A stretch of DNA of 64,000 nt from Argentina anserina (lineage: Eukaryota; Streptophyta; Magnoliopsida; Rosales; Rosaceae), in NCBI RefSeq assembly GCF_933775445.1, contig NC_065876.1, forward strand, positions 22,878,001-22,942,000, in the 5' to 3' direction. A program made the translations under genes and the position numbers. The notes beneath the pieces are model-generated. The model did no database searches. It had not been told where the DNA came from and saw nothing but the letters and a program-made list of their open reading frames with translations. This document shows, piece after piece, positions 41,796 through 53,898 of this stretch (positions are counted from its first letter, which is position 1; each line of letters starts with the position of its first letter).

Positions 41796-43560
41796 ATATA
41801 TATATATATATATATATAAATTATCGGGCGTTATTAACCTTCTTCATATCTCTTTTCTGGCCATTTTTATAATGCTGATGAGACCAAAGAGGGATATGAT
41901 TCCCGCCTTGGTCAACGTTTTTCGTGTGACGGTCCTAGAGGAGTCACATTATTATTTAAAAGGAAGAAATCTATTTTGTGTGGTCATCTAATTACACCAC
42001 TGTTTTGGGTGCGATCATGAGAATCGCCGATATGCATTGATTAATTTGTGACCATATACATCACAACCCTTCTATTTGTTGTCAACAGATCCAAAAAAAG
42101 AAGAAGGAAATTCTATGGGACACACGTACTTTACAAGTGATTTAATAAAACGTCTATGACGTTATTTTACCAGAGTTGACCTTGATGCATGCTCCATATC
42201 CAAGAACCACAGTCCATTTTTGGCACCCGTATCTATATTTATTGAGGGAACTTTGGAGATGGAAACGTAACATTCTTCAATTCTTAAGTAAGAAAATTTT
42301 TAAGCCTCAGGCTAAGGCTCCGCCTGATCCGATATGCGAGATTTTGTTGCTACAAACTTTTGATTAGTCAATCTCTTTTGAATATGTTTTCTGCTTACTA
42401 TTTTTCAAGTATAACGTTGGCATTGCCATGTTTCTTACTCGACTTTATTTTAAGTCATCTATAGGAATTAGAAGATTGGCATATTCAATAAAATTTCTCA
42501 TATTCCTTGTTTACAAGATGATCTCGTGAGAATTTTACATGCCTTACCTTAGCATGAATGGTCAACGTTTGCAACTCACGTTTTTTTTCAAAATTGGTCT
42601 CTTTTGGGTTACATGAGACCCTAATAGTACTACATTGTGAATTTGGGCATTCAAATTTGGAAAACGGACCTCAGAATGTCAAAAATTGACGTCGGTTTAG
42701 CATCTTGGCCGTACCCGGTTATTGTTCCAGCATTTCCATAACGTTTTCCGGCGTTTTTCGGCAACACCACCCGGTTCCTACCAGCGTCCCATGTTGGACC
42801 TACAGCTCTGGCCTCCATACCGGCCGCCGCTAGCTGGTTTTCCGGCAATCGGCCCTGCCAGTTTCCGGCGAGTTTTTTGTCAATTATCATAATTTCCCGT
42901 AGTTTTTGCAGCCACGTTTTCCCAGTACAAATTTCACCCGGTTTTGAGTTCTTTTGACATGGTTTTCCGGTTAATTTTCCGGTTTTCTCCAAGTCGTTTC
43001 ATAGCTCAAACGATTTTATTATTATTGGTGACCGTTGAAGAATGTAGTTGCCATGTGGTATACTCGATGAGATTGTACTTTGTACCACGTCATTGACTCT
43101 CTTAATTTTGAGAACGTCCCGTTGTGAAATCGAGTGTCTCGCTAATTGCGTAACCACTCACAGAGTTCTACAGCTCAAGAAGTTGTTTTACAAATCTCGT
43201 GCGAAGATTGTGTTTTCTATCTTCGTGCCTTGCTAAGTTTAAAATGCCGTACATGCCAATGATAAATTTTCATCTTGATACTTGTGTTGAGAATGGAGAT
43301 GAATAAATCTGTCAGATTTCGTTGACAGTAATTTTTTCAAGCATCGGCAATAACTTTGTTAGCATGCAGACATATCTTTGCTTGCCTGTAGCAATAGCTT
43401 TTATGTAACTTGCGATTCCTTGAATCATAGGTTCGGTTTCTACGGCCTTATCGGCTTTGACATGATCACTTCGGTGACCTAGGACGAGATACATTGAGAA
43501 AACATCATAATAGAGTTTTTGTGCAAATGTCTTACGGCTCATTGCCGTAACTTTAGTGAC

Positions 43561-43664
43561 TTGTACGTCACATGACCTATGAGAAGCATCTTGATTATAA
43601 CCGACTCAAATGTTGTACGTCACATGACCTATGAGAAGCATCTTGATTATAACCGACTCAAATG
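43561..43664. repeat. Perfect 52-bp tandem duplication
   Basis: A unit starting TTGTACGTCACATGACC and ending CCGACTCAAATG occurs twice without a difference. It lies in the decayed copia interior. Exact identity points to a recent event. Confidence 0.95.
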
Positions 43665-43939
43665 TGGTTACCATATGGCAACATTAAGTTTATGATCAAA
43701 TCATTGTTTTGTCCTATTTTGGACGTGGTTATGCATGGAGCTCATATGTTTGATATATATACTACCACGAAACAGTACGTTCTTCAGTATGGGTGTGAGT
43801 TTCAAAATGTACACGGCTCCAAAATTTGGGAGGCCCCAAGTTGTCAATTGAAAGTAATGTGATGCACGATGCTTCATTGGTATTTCTCAATGCCTTACTC
43901 ATTCTATAAAGCTTATTTCTCTACATAGGAGCACAACCT

Positions 43940-44380
43940 CCTATGGTAAAGAGAAATAAGTATATATTTTGTTCTTACAACGTATTTATGATGATAGTTT
44001 GTGCATCTATATATCCAACCGCATGCGGACATTTTTTGGTATTTTTATGGTATAGGTTAAGAGCATTGACGCGTTGGTCATACGTTGCTTTGCTATCCAC
44101 AAGGAATGTTGCATTTGTTAAGTTTTTAGCTATGATCATCATACTAAGGACTCACCACCTTTCCCATCCTCTCAAATCTATTCGATTGGATACCGTTGGA
44201 GAGTTCACCTCCAAAACTTTTGATGATTTCGTTTTGCATGTCTACTGGGATCGTCGTTGAACATATAATTCCTCATGTTCATTCACAAAATGATCTAGCA
44301 GAGGCTCGAAATTGGTTATGGGTACTAACCTACTTGTCTTTGCATGGGGATATGTAATGATGTTGCATGCAGCGACACTT
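43940..44380 (+). pseudogene. Copia integrase remnant
   Basis: The frame reads HPLKSIRLDTVGEFTSKTFD, the block of copia integrases around the catalytic Asp and the following GEFTS motif. After a frame change near 44260, sequence compatible with the next integrase block (CCTCATGTTCATTCACAAAATG) follows. Stops and frame changes make it dead. Confidence 0.75.
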
Positions 44381-45598
44381 ATTTGTTTTAGACCCCCAAC
44401 TTATCAAGCGTTTAGTGCATTCTAGATGGTTACTGGATACAATCTCAACGTTCTCAATGGGTCTACTGTAGTAATCTCAATGGGTCTACTTGAAACACTC
44501 AAGTATTTTGGTTGGTTATGATTTATGAATCACCAACACTTGTCCACTATTTCCAATCTACAATTGTGGATTTTTATCATGCGATATCCGTAGACAGTCA
44601 CTTTGATGAGACATACTTCCCGTCGGTAGGAGGAGATATGGAATGCTCTCATTCCGGTTTTAACGCCAGGAATTGATGTGGTGTGACACTATGTCTCATT
44701 AAGATCTTACACTACTCAAAGTGAGCAAATATGCAACGCATTATCGACCTCCACAAAGTCAAATATTCGATGCTCAATGTCTTTATCGATATTGCGAAAG
44801 TGACAAGATCACACATAAATGTTGTGATGTGCCGGTAAGGTTGGAACTCCTGAAATATGGGAGAATTTCATATGACCTGGTCCTAGCACCATTAGCACCA
44901 TCCTTGACAGTGGGATGGAAGCCGGCGATGACACCATCGTACGCTGTGGTGTTGTCGGTGCCCGTGGTATTGCACCACAAAACAAGGGCGGCAAACGCAA
45001 AGATGGACTAAGGGTCATATCTTCGGTCTTGGCTCCTACATCAAGGTAGGAACAAGTATTTTGCCCATCAACAAGAGATATTCTCTGAACATGTGTACCA
45101 ACTAAGTTTCTGTAGGACGCTACATACTCTTTTGTTGATGTTCGAGAACAAAAGAAATCTCTCAAATTGATCGTATAAGCGCGCGCGTGTATTTAATGGA
45201 TTGATCTCCCATGAATGATGATGTATTCGGTTATGCTCTTATTTCGTTGTAAAGTATCAACGATGAGCAACTTGACTGAAGTGGAAAGAATCAATACAGG
45301 CTGAACTAGAGTGGTTATGTTGTTCGTAAGTGTAATGAGAAATATGAACTCTTGCAATATTTGCAAGACTTATGGCGCAAAAATTGTCTCATTATCCTAA
45401 TATTGACTACGATGACTATTCTTTCGTTATGGACATAATTGATTTATTCTACTTGATCAGTAGTAGTGTCCATGAAAACTAATTTGCAGCATATGATAAT
45501 GGTCATAGCATATCTGTAACGAGATCTTAATGCAGATATGAGAGTGCCCGAGGGACCTTAAATGCCTTCAAACCACTGAGAACTTATGCAATCAGATT

Positions 45599-45622
45599 GC
45601 GAACGTTCGAAAGAACGTTCGC
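45599..45622. other. Short perfect hairpin with GAAA loop
   Basis: Arms GCGAACGTTC and GAACGTTCGC enclose GAAA. It lies in decayed retrotransposon sequence and may be coincidental. Confidence 0.7.
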
Positions 45623-46787
45623 AAGAACTCATACCCATATGTGTTCATATGAAAGCTAATTCTTGATTCTCGATTCGATCTAAGTATAAATGATGAAGAG
45701 ATTCAATGTGCTATAGATTCATACATGTAAGTATTGTTGGGACACTATTGCTTTCATTATGATATGATTAACTAAGGGCCTATGCATCGTCATTGGACTT
45801 GCATTGCTCCTTTGACATGGGTTTAGTTTTATATTTAGTGAACCAATACAAATCCTATCCACACCAACGCTGCCAGCAACTCCAACAACATCAACGTACG
45901 CCTTGGTGTATCAGTCGACACGGATAGCGTAGAGGATGCGTACGGTTCCGTCTCAACCAAAATTAGTCATTCCTTGGTCCATTCCCACATTCCTTTGTGA
46001 AAACAAATCAGAATCTGTCTAGTTTCGTAGGTCAACTTCAACGAGACATACAGGACAACTCACTCAATAAAATATGGTAAATTTTGTACCGAGTGCTTAC
46101 TTTACAGGGACACCAACCATTTGTTCATAGCTATCGGATTGAGTGAGTTATGGCCGTTTTATCAAAGTAGGACAGTTATGTCAGGGAATTTGCAAGTCAG
46201 TCAACTTCGACAGAACTCGACAGAGCAATGTGAACTGCTCTGGTCGAATTAGGTTGTGAACTTTATGTCATTGGTAAGCCACATATGTCTACTTTCCAGA
46301 ACATTTAACGGTTTACGAATACCTATTATGACAAAGAAGTTATGACCGTTTAAGTGAGTGAAGGTCATTCTACCCGAGAATCAGATTTTCATTGCAAACT
46401 CTTGTTTTAAGTTGTTATGCAATCTTGTTTTCTAAGATCTAAGTTTGGCTATGTATAGCATGTATGATCTAAGGATATGTGGCAAGATTAATGATTTATC
46501 ATTAGCCCGAGACTACTTTTGAGAAGGATGTAATGAATGTTGTATACGTTTTCTTTGAACTCCATGATTATGGCACTAATCATAGGGAGTTGTTTCGTAG
46601 GCTTTAGGGGGAGTCTACCTCACATATGCTACATGATGTTATCATATGTAAACGGTGTGTTGTGCTCTTTTTCTCTTCGATCAAGCTTTTGTTTTTCACC
46701 TAAGAGGTTTTTATTTGGTTTGACAAGGTTTTTACCTAGGCAACGATGTGTGCACCATGCAACTTAGGAATGCGACACAAGGGGGAG

Positions 46788-47002
46788 TGTTCAAGAAGAA
46801 TTACTATTCTACCCTTGTGTGTATCTTACCCTTATTAGGTTTCTTGTTAGAGATAGCTTCACATCTCTGTAATAGATTAGGACTCTGAATCCTACGGGAT
46901 TGTGGTTATGTAATGCCTATATTTAGGCCCCATTATCAATCAATAAAGGGTACGTTATATTTCATTACGTTGTTATTATTCTCGTTTCATTATCCTGCAA
47001 CA
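46788..47002 (+). repeat. Right LTR of the 40-47 kb copia element
   Basis: It starts TGTTCAAGAAGAATTACT after GGGGGAG and ends CCTGCAACA. Compared with the left LTR it carries many substitutions, so the element is not recent. Confidence 0.8.
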
Positions 47003-47227
47003 AGCAGATCAATCAGAAAAAAGATTTATTAAAATGTAGCCAAAGGGTGGCGCGTTCACAAAGAAAAAAGAACATCAATTAATCACCCTTAAAGGAAATT
47101 TAAACGATATTATTAAAAGAAAAATTGAAAACTAAATTAAGATAAACCACATTCAAAACAATCAGGTTCTTCTATAAATAAACAATTACAAAGGAAAGAT
47201 AACAAATTAAAAATCTCATTCTAGAAC

Positions 47228-49783
47228 AGTAAAGAAAAATGTTTGAAGGCATAAAGCTCCATAATCTACGGAGTGCATGCAGAGAGAAGAACTACTATGG
47301 TTTGGCCTTGATTTCCTGGCGGCGGAGAGCAGCCTGCCGATTCTGGATAGAGTGGTGGTCAAGCATCGATGATCTGCTCCTTAGGAGACATCGGGTTCAT
47401 ACCAAAGTGGTGCAACTTGGGAGAGCTGGGCAGTGATAGATCTCGCGAGCGGATGTGAGGATTGGGTTTGGAGATGGACACATAGGGAACAGTGGTGTTA
47501 TGTGCAACAGATGCAGTCGTGGCAGAGCCGTCTGGGCACCTCAGGTGGAGGTGATGCGTTGGCATGGCTGTTGCAAAGGGGGTGGTCCATTCTAGACTGG
47601 GTTTGGTCAGGTTGGGCTGGTTCGTTCCTAAGCAGCGACGGTGGTGCGCTGCAGAGGTTGAAACTGGTGTGGGCGACAAGGACTAGTGCTGAACCCGAGA
47701 ACGGTGCTGGTGGTGGCATCTCAAGTCACCGGAGAGCTATGCGGTGTCACCGGTTGGGTTTCAATCGGCTGGGTTGGGGCTCAAGCCTTTGAGCCTTGAC
47801 TCTAGTTCATCTTGGGTGGATATGGAGTGGTGGAGCTGAAAATCGCTAGGGACACCCCTATTGAGTGTGGGTCTTCTACATAATTGGTTTTGTAATATCC
47901 TGGAAAATTATAAATTTTTACTAATTATTGTTTTGACATATTTAAATTGGTGGTGATCCGATTATATAGTACGAGTGAGAAAACGAAAGTGTTCGATCGA
48001 TTTATACACGGAAACGTTAACATGACGGGTCAAGTGTTAACTTTTTATCCGTTAGGAATCTCAGAAAACTTCATTCATGGAAGTCGTAGAGTTCATCGAT
48101 ACGAATTCGTGGACATGCGGCACGCCTAAATTGGAATTCGTATGAAGAAGTTACGAATCAAAAGGTATTTGCATATTTTTGGAAAATAGTATAAATATGG
48201 GAATTAAAGAAAAAAAGGGGAGTAATTCGGATCGGTACTGTTCACCCCGAAAATCTCAGAATTTTATCTCCTCGAGCGGCCGAATTTGGGCCGCCGGATC
48301 TCAGCCGTCTGGCCACCATAGAGCGGTGAAGCCCAGAAGTTCCCACGAAAATGAATATTTTGCTGAATTTCAACTCGCCGGATCTCCCTCTTCCGGCCAC
48401 CAATCGGTGAGATTCTTGTCCCATTTTGAAACAGTAATTGTGAACAGTATTCTTTAAAACAGTAAAACACGAACAATGTTTTTAAAACAATAAACCATGG
48501 ACACTGTTCTGTGAACAGTGTTTTATGAACATCATTTAGATATAATGAAATCGTCACCTGATATTTTACATATCGTTTTCGAAGCATTTTATCATGCTAT
48601 TAGGTGACTGACGAAACGACTGAGAGAATCGCTTTCGGTGTCGTGGAAGTTGCATGCAGGAAATAAGGTGAGTAAACCTCACAATGATCATCATGATCGA
48701 AGTAATGTTATAATTATTGAATTTAGTTTGAGTTGTTAGCATAGTCGTTGTATTACTAGTTATAAAAATTATTTAAAAAAATATGTTTTGGTTTAAATTA
48801 CGTGAACTTGATCGTCTACGGTTCATGGGTAAGTGAAACGTTATTTTAATAAATGATTTTAAAAAGATATTAGTGATTATGGACTATGGTGAATGTGAGT
48901 AAATCTCACTATGACAAGTCTACCATTGGCGGTGACTTATATTTTATAAAAAAGAATGAACTGTGACATTTATATGATATAGTAGGCTGTGTATGTGTAT
49001 GAAAATGGTAAATACGATACATATATATGAGTTGCTATATTATATAATGTTTCAGTTTTATTTCAAATGTAAGATTATAATGTTGTGACTATATTCATAT
49101 TGTTGTGCAAGAGTCGCTTGGTTGTAGTACAATAACATGTGTGGATTGTTATTGTACGTGGTTTTAACATTGAGTCTTGTTAAAACGTTTGCTGTCTTCG
49201 GACGTGTTGGTAGTAATCAGAACCGAGCCTTGGCCGGGTGTTGTTTACGATTCAGTTAGAGCTCTAGTCTGTCTACCGGTGTACTGCATAAGGAGTAACA
49301 GATGCGCCTGGGTCTGATGAGTACCCATATTTTTAAGTGATATTGGGTAACAGATTGGCTGCCCAGTGTTTGTCAGTGTACTGAATGAGGGTTAACAGAT
49401 GGGTACCTAGGTCTCACGAGTACCCATGATTTACATGATTTTAGGTAACCAGATGGGTTGCCTAGTGTTTGTTGGTGTACTGCATGAGGGCTAACCGATG
49501 GGTTGCCTGGGTCCCATGAGTTTAAATTTTTATCATTTGAAATTTCGGGACTATGACACGTTCCTTTGGTTGATGAATAAGTTAGCTTCTCCTAACAGTT
49601 CTCAGTTATTTACGAGGCTCTCTTCAGAGATTCAGCATATGGATAGTTAGAACTCTAGTTTAGGATTTTGATTATTCTACATATTTCAAATTTTATTGTA
49701 CCCCACAAGGGCATAATGTTTTCATGTTGTTTCATACATTTTCTGATATTAATATATGACCTTGCGTCGATTCTAAAAAAAAC
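47228..49783 (+). mobile_element. LINE-like insertion with 16-bp TSD, split by a solo LTR
   Basis: The 16-mer AATCTCATTCTAGAAC occurs at 47212-47227 and 49784-49799. The sequence before the second copy ends in GATTCTAAAAAAAAC, a short A tail, preceded by an AT-rich 3' UTR-like stretch. Long target duplications plus an A tail are typical of LINE or other retroposed sequence. The 5' part (47239-47830) is GC-rich and open in several frames but shows no endonuclease or RT domain, as in a heavily truncated or internally deleted LINE. The LTR at 47891-49558 separates the two parts. Confidence 0.6.
47891..49558 (+). mobile_element. Solo LTR, family G, copy 2
   Basis: It starts TGTAATATCCTGGAAAATT and ends TTTCGGGACTATGACA, and aligns over its length with the reverse complement of 14171-15844 (shared ATATAGTACGAG, GAAAACGAAAGTGTTCGA, GGCACGCCTAAAT, TTGTTAAAACGTTT). 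The flanking 5-mers (GGTTT, CGTTC) do not match, so either the target site decayed or the edges are slightly misplaced. It holds the internal repeat GTAACAGATGGGT at 49290-49500. Confidence 0.75.
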
Positions 49784-52395
49784 AATCTCATTCTAGAACG
49801 CATAAACCCAGAGTCATTTTGTAACAAAATTCGAAATCAGAAATTTCAACATAACTCTCACTCATGTTCAAAATGTGACAATATATAAGAACGAATGAAA
49901 ATGTGGAAATCGTACATGCTTTCCTAAGTCAAGGAAGGGGAATCGTACATTCTTATGTACCTCCTTATCATGTGGCATATACGTGAAATATTTGACTGCC
50001 CCCTCTCTTACATACTATTCTTTCTGACCCAATTTTCTTCTAAGTTGTGAAGATTCTTGCGAATCATCCCCCTTTGTTTCCTAAGAATCCTAAGAAGACT
50101 CCAACTGGAGGGTATTCCAAAAACGATAAAAGATTGAAGAAGAAAATAATTAGTGTTAACACCTCCTCCTGAACGGGGTGATTCCCGGTCAAATCTCCTC
50201 TGATTCAGGTCGCCGGACCGATGACCGGCAACCCGGTGACGCTGGGTGCCATGCCAGCTAGTGAGGCAACTGCATCTCCGATCTAAACCTTGCCTAAGGC
50301 AACTTGCTTGAACAGTAAATGCATATTGTGCTGGTCTACATTCACATATTAAGGAAGGGCCCAACACTTCTCTCAATGCACCTATAAAAGGGCCACATAG
50401 ACCACCTAAAAAAGGTAACATATTTCTAAGTCTTCAATCTCTGAGTTTGAGTTATCCCCCAGATTACTCAAACTTCGGAGAGTCAAAAGATGACGCATCG
50501 TTGACCCTTTGACTTCATACGTATTATGTGCATGTCTCACTGAGCTAACACATCGGAATACAAGACTACAAGAAATTGGGTCCCTCAGATTTAAATCTCG
50601 TAATAGTTAGAGATTAGGTTCATGTCATCCCTTGCAGCATTGACAATGCAGCATTCAACCAATAGATAATAGGCGGTCTTCTCATGGAAGGGAATGTCGC
50701 GATCAATCAAAACAACTGGTTCATAGCCTGGAAAGCCGAAGACTTCATTTATTCGTCTAGTCGTCGAGAATGTTTCCTTTTTTGCTTCTTGAACATCTTT
50801 CCCGGTTCTCCTTCCTTGCAGGGTTTATAATTTGAACCAGGACTACCTTGCCCCGCAACTCTGGGTGCTAATGCAGAAGTTGTTCCATGGCCAATAATTT
50901 AAGGCTGATCCCTTTGCATATGTCCATGTCATCCACGCCAAGGATAATTAAGCTTCTTCCCTTGAACTGTTCTTGAATCTCTTTGGCCATCATCAAAGAG
51001 GAAGGATGATTTATACTATATAGATTCATGTATATACCTACAGGCAGAATCTTAATGTACACCGTGGGGCCAAAATATTCAATTTCAATACTCCAATGTA
51101 ACCTCGCTCTGATTCATAATCAATGCCAAGCATGTAATACCCCGATTTTTCGGATTTGCGTTGTAAAAATTCTTGTAAGTCATTTAACTTAAGAATTGAA
51201 TAAATCGCATTTTTCGTTTTCTCGTCGATGTCAAACGAAACAAAAACCGACTTCGGAAATTTAAAATTTAAAAACGTTACGTTTCCGCGACACGGGAGTC
51301 GACTTTTACTCCGTCGCCCGTCTCCGAAATTGGAGCTCAAATCGGAGGTAAGCTTGGGATGTTCGAAGCTTTCTGGCGACTTTCCGGCCAATTTCCGGCC
51401 ATCTGTGTTGCAATGAAGGTACGGTTGTGATCTCCTCTTCATGTTCTTCATCTTTCATGTTGAATGTTTGTGATTTTGTTGTGTTTTGGGCAGAGGTGTT
51501 GGAGTGGCGTGTGGGGGTTTTGGAAGTGCAGGGAGACATCATTAGGCCGTGGAAGGGAGAAGGAGAGGATAGGAGAGAGTTTTGGGCGGCGGTGGGCAAG
51601 CCACGCGCGTGTTTTGAGGTGGCGCGTGAGCACCACGCGCACCCATTATGGGCGGCGAGTGAGCGCCACGCGTGGCTGCAAGAGGGCGGTGCGTGAACAG
51701 TAAAATTTGAATAGTAATTTGAAAAAGTATTTTCTCTATAGTAAATGGTAAAAGTAATTTATGTAGAATAACAATGTAAAAGTACTTTATGTACAGTAAA
51801 AATGTAAAAGTAATTTTTGTACAGTAAATTGTAAAAAAAAAAGTGATTTCTGAGCAGTAATTTCTGTTTAGTAAATCGGTGATTAGTATTTACATGAACA
51901 GTATTTCGTGAATAGTATCTGCATGAACAGTAATTACGTAAAAACATAATTTGCTTAATAGTAAACAGTGGTACTGATTATGCATCTGAGGTTTTATGTA
52001 ACGTTTCTAACCAGTTTATTAGACAACTAGGTGACCGACAAAACAAGTGAAGGATTTTCTTTCGGTATTGTGGAAATTACGCTCAGGAAAAATAAGGTGA
52101 GTAAGTCTCACTATGACGAGTCTACCCTTGGCGGTGATTCATATTTACGTTTTATTTAAAAAAACTGAACTATGACATGTATTTGATATAGTGGGTTGTG
52201 TATGTGTATAAATGGTAAATACGATACATATATATGGGTTATTATGTTATATACTGTCACATTCTTATTTCCAAATAAGTTTTATTATAGCACCAATATT
52301 TATTTTATTTGAGCAACAGTCGCTTGGTTGTTGTACAATAACATGTGAGGATTATATTGTACGTGGTTTTAACTTTGAATCATGTTAAAACGTTT

Positions 52396-52787
52396 TTAAA
52401 GAGGGGGTGATTTTGCCTTCCAAGTTCCAACAATGGAGACAGTGTGAAATGGGAAAGCATGGGGAGCGAACATGATTAGATACCCTGGTAGTCCATGCCG
52501 TAAACGATGTGATACGAAGGTAGGCAACTCTCAAAGGTTTCGCCGCACTGGGTCGAGTGAACCAAAAACCTATTAATAGATAAGAACACATTCCAACCAA
52601 TTCCCAAAAAATATAAATTTCATAAGTAGGTCGTGGAGCGGGTAGTTTATGAATATTGAATTGTTGTGTCCTACCTTGTTTGTTGCCTAAAAAAAAGACT
52701 ACTTCGGGGAATTATGTCGCTCTTTGATTTGAAGAATAAAGCCTACGAGCTCTCTGTATTAATTTATTTTGTATTGGTTATTGTCTT
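52396..52787. other. Organellar chimera: mitochondrial rrn18 plus chloroplast ndhF
   Basis: The intact LTR copy reads GTTAAAACGTTTGCTGTCTTCGG; here about 392 foreign bases split it after CGTTT. Bases 52449-52509 carry small-subunit rRNA (GGGGAGCGAAC, GATTAGATACCCTGGTAGTC, CATGCCGTAAACGATG); TCCATGCCG fits plant mitochondrial rrn18. On the minus strand, about 52622-52552 reads [17 protein letters not shown], a conserved part of chloroplast NdhF, with WE upstream in a shifted frame because of the A run. The remaining 160 bases (52625-52787) look organellar but I could not assign them. This is filler DNA and not a working gene. Confidence 0.8.
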
Positions 52788-52859
52788 TCTTCGGACGTGT
52801 TGGCAGTATCGGAACCAAGTCTTTGCCGAGTGACAGTTACGATTCAATTAGAGCTCTAG

Positions 52860-53130
52860 TTTGCCTGCCGGTGTACTGCATGAGGGGTAACAGATGGGTT
52901 AGCTAGGTCTCATGAGTACCCATATGTTTGTGATATTGGGTAACATATGGGTTACCCAATATCTGACGGCGTACTGCATGAGGGGTAACGGATGAGTACT
53001 TGGGTCTCATGAGTACCCGTAATATAAATGTAATTTGGGTAAACAGATAGGTTGCCCAATGTCTCATGAGTACACATAATTTTAGATATTATTGGACATC
53101 CAGATGGGTCGTCCTGTGTCTTATGAGTGC
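52860..53130 (+). repeat. Internal minisatellite of the family-G LTR
   Basis: A degenerate unit of about 60-80 bases, of the form ACTGCATGAGGGGTAACAG, GATGGGTTGCC and GTCTCATGAGTACCC, repeats three to four times. The same array lies in copy 2 (49280-49520) and, inverted, in copy 1 (14590-14840). Confidence 0.8.
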
Positions 53131-53898
53131 ATTTATATTTAAATGTCATCTGCATCTTCTTTTGTTTACTATGTGTGTTATACTGTTGATTTACTCATAC
53201 GAGCTGCAAAGCTTACCGGGTTGTGTTTACAATCCCGGTGCACCTATTTGATGGTGTAGGAGATAGTTCTGCAGGTATGGATTAACAGAATTGGAGGGTT
53301 ACTCAGTAGATTTCGAAGTTTATTATTTCTATTTGTGGTGAAGATTGAGCGGATTTTACATTTCCATTTGTTATAATATTTGAATTATAAACATGTTTTG
53401 TAATAATCAAATAGATTGAGTCGTACTTTGAACTCAGTTCGATACGCTGTAACTATAAGACGATTTGAAATTATTTGAGATTGTTTTAGATTTTTTCATG
53501 TCTTCGATTTTGAGTTTTATCACTTGAAATTTCGGGGTTGTAACAAAGCATTCTACTGAAGCAAGATAGAAAGTGGCGAGCATAGTCAAATGTATTGAAA
53601 CCAATTAAATCTACATTTAGCAGGGCTCTCAGTATTTTATCTCTGACATGCAAAGTCTTGTGGATTTCAGATGAGGGGAAGGGACTATGCAGAAAAAACC
53701 AAGCTTAACTGGCGTTAAACGCCTTCTAAAAAAAAGTGGGAAGAATCATGAGGTGATAGTCAGGAACCCAAATATATCATTTTCAGGATTGATCACCTCC
53801 GTGACTTTATCGGCATATATTTTGTTAGCAGAAACATAAGCCTGTCAAAGCGATTACTATGTATAACAACCTGAAAAAAAAAATATATATATATATAT

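Larger units (their letters stand above)
40246..47002 (+). mobile_element. Decayed copia retrotransposon with short LTRs
   Basis: The two LTRs (40246-40457 and 46788-47002, about 212 and 215 bases) face the same way and share CCTACGGGATTGTGGTTATG and CATTATCAATCAATAAAGGG. After the left LTR comes CGTCATCAACAC, the kind of primer site seen next to many plant copia LTRs; before the right LTR comes a polypurine AAGGGGGAG. Copia integrase residues remain near 44160-44235. Gag, protease and RT are too decayed to place. The 5-mers outside (ACGAG, AGCAG) do not match, so the target duplication is lost. A 404-bp foldback element is nested at 41392-41795. Confidence 0.8.
51133..53545 (+). mobile_element. 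Solo LTR, family G, copy 3, with TSD AAGCA
   Basis: It runs from TGTAATACCCCGATTTTTC to TTTCGGGGTTGTAACA, flanked by AAGCA on both sides (51128-51132, 53546-53550). TPS copy 1 has the empty site CCAAGCATTCTACTG (about 38109). About 390 bases of organellar DNA sit inside (52396-52787). The first 600 bases diverge from the other two copies and include a GC-rich stretch (51580-51690); the last 1 kb is close to them. Confidence 0.92.
50150..53865 (-). pseudogene. Class II trehalose-6-phosphate synthase pseudogene 2
   Basis: Three blocks match the first TPS pseudogene: 53551-53865 (homologous to 38100-38450, with WVHDYHLMI-like and KIYADKV-type remnants), 51005-51132 (to 37987-38105, YIKILPVGI) and 50155-51004 (to 36180-37030, KEIQEQFKG and GVDDMDI). 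The TPP phosphatase domain is not found. The copy is interrupted by a solo LTR (51133-53545). Its 5' side ends at the foldback element at 53899. It retains fewer conserved stretches than copy 1. Confidence 0.85.

Noticed and set aside
47239..47830. GC-rich gene-like frames in several phases
   Set aside because: They lie inside the LINE-like insertion and no domain is recognisable. Overlapping frames on both strands suggest composition only.
52449..52509. Ribosomal RNA gene
   Set aside because: Only about 60 bases of small-subunit rRNA are present, joined to unrelated organelle DNA.
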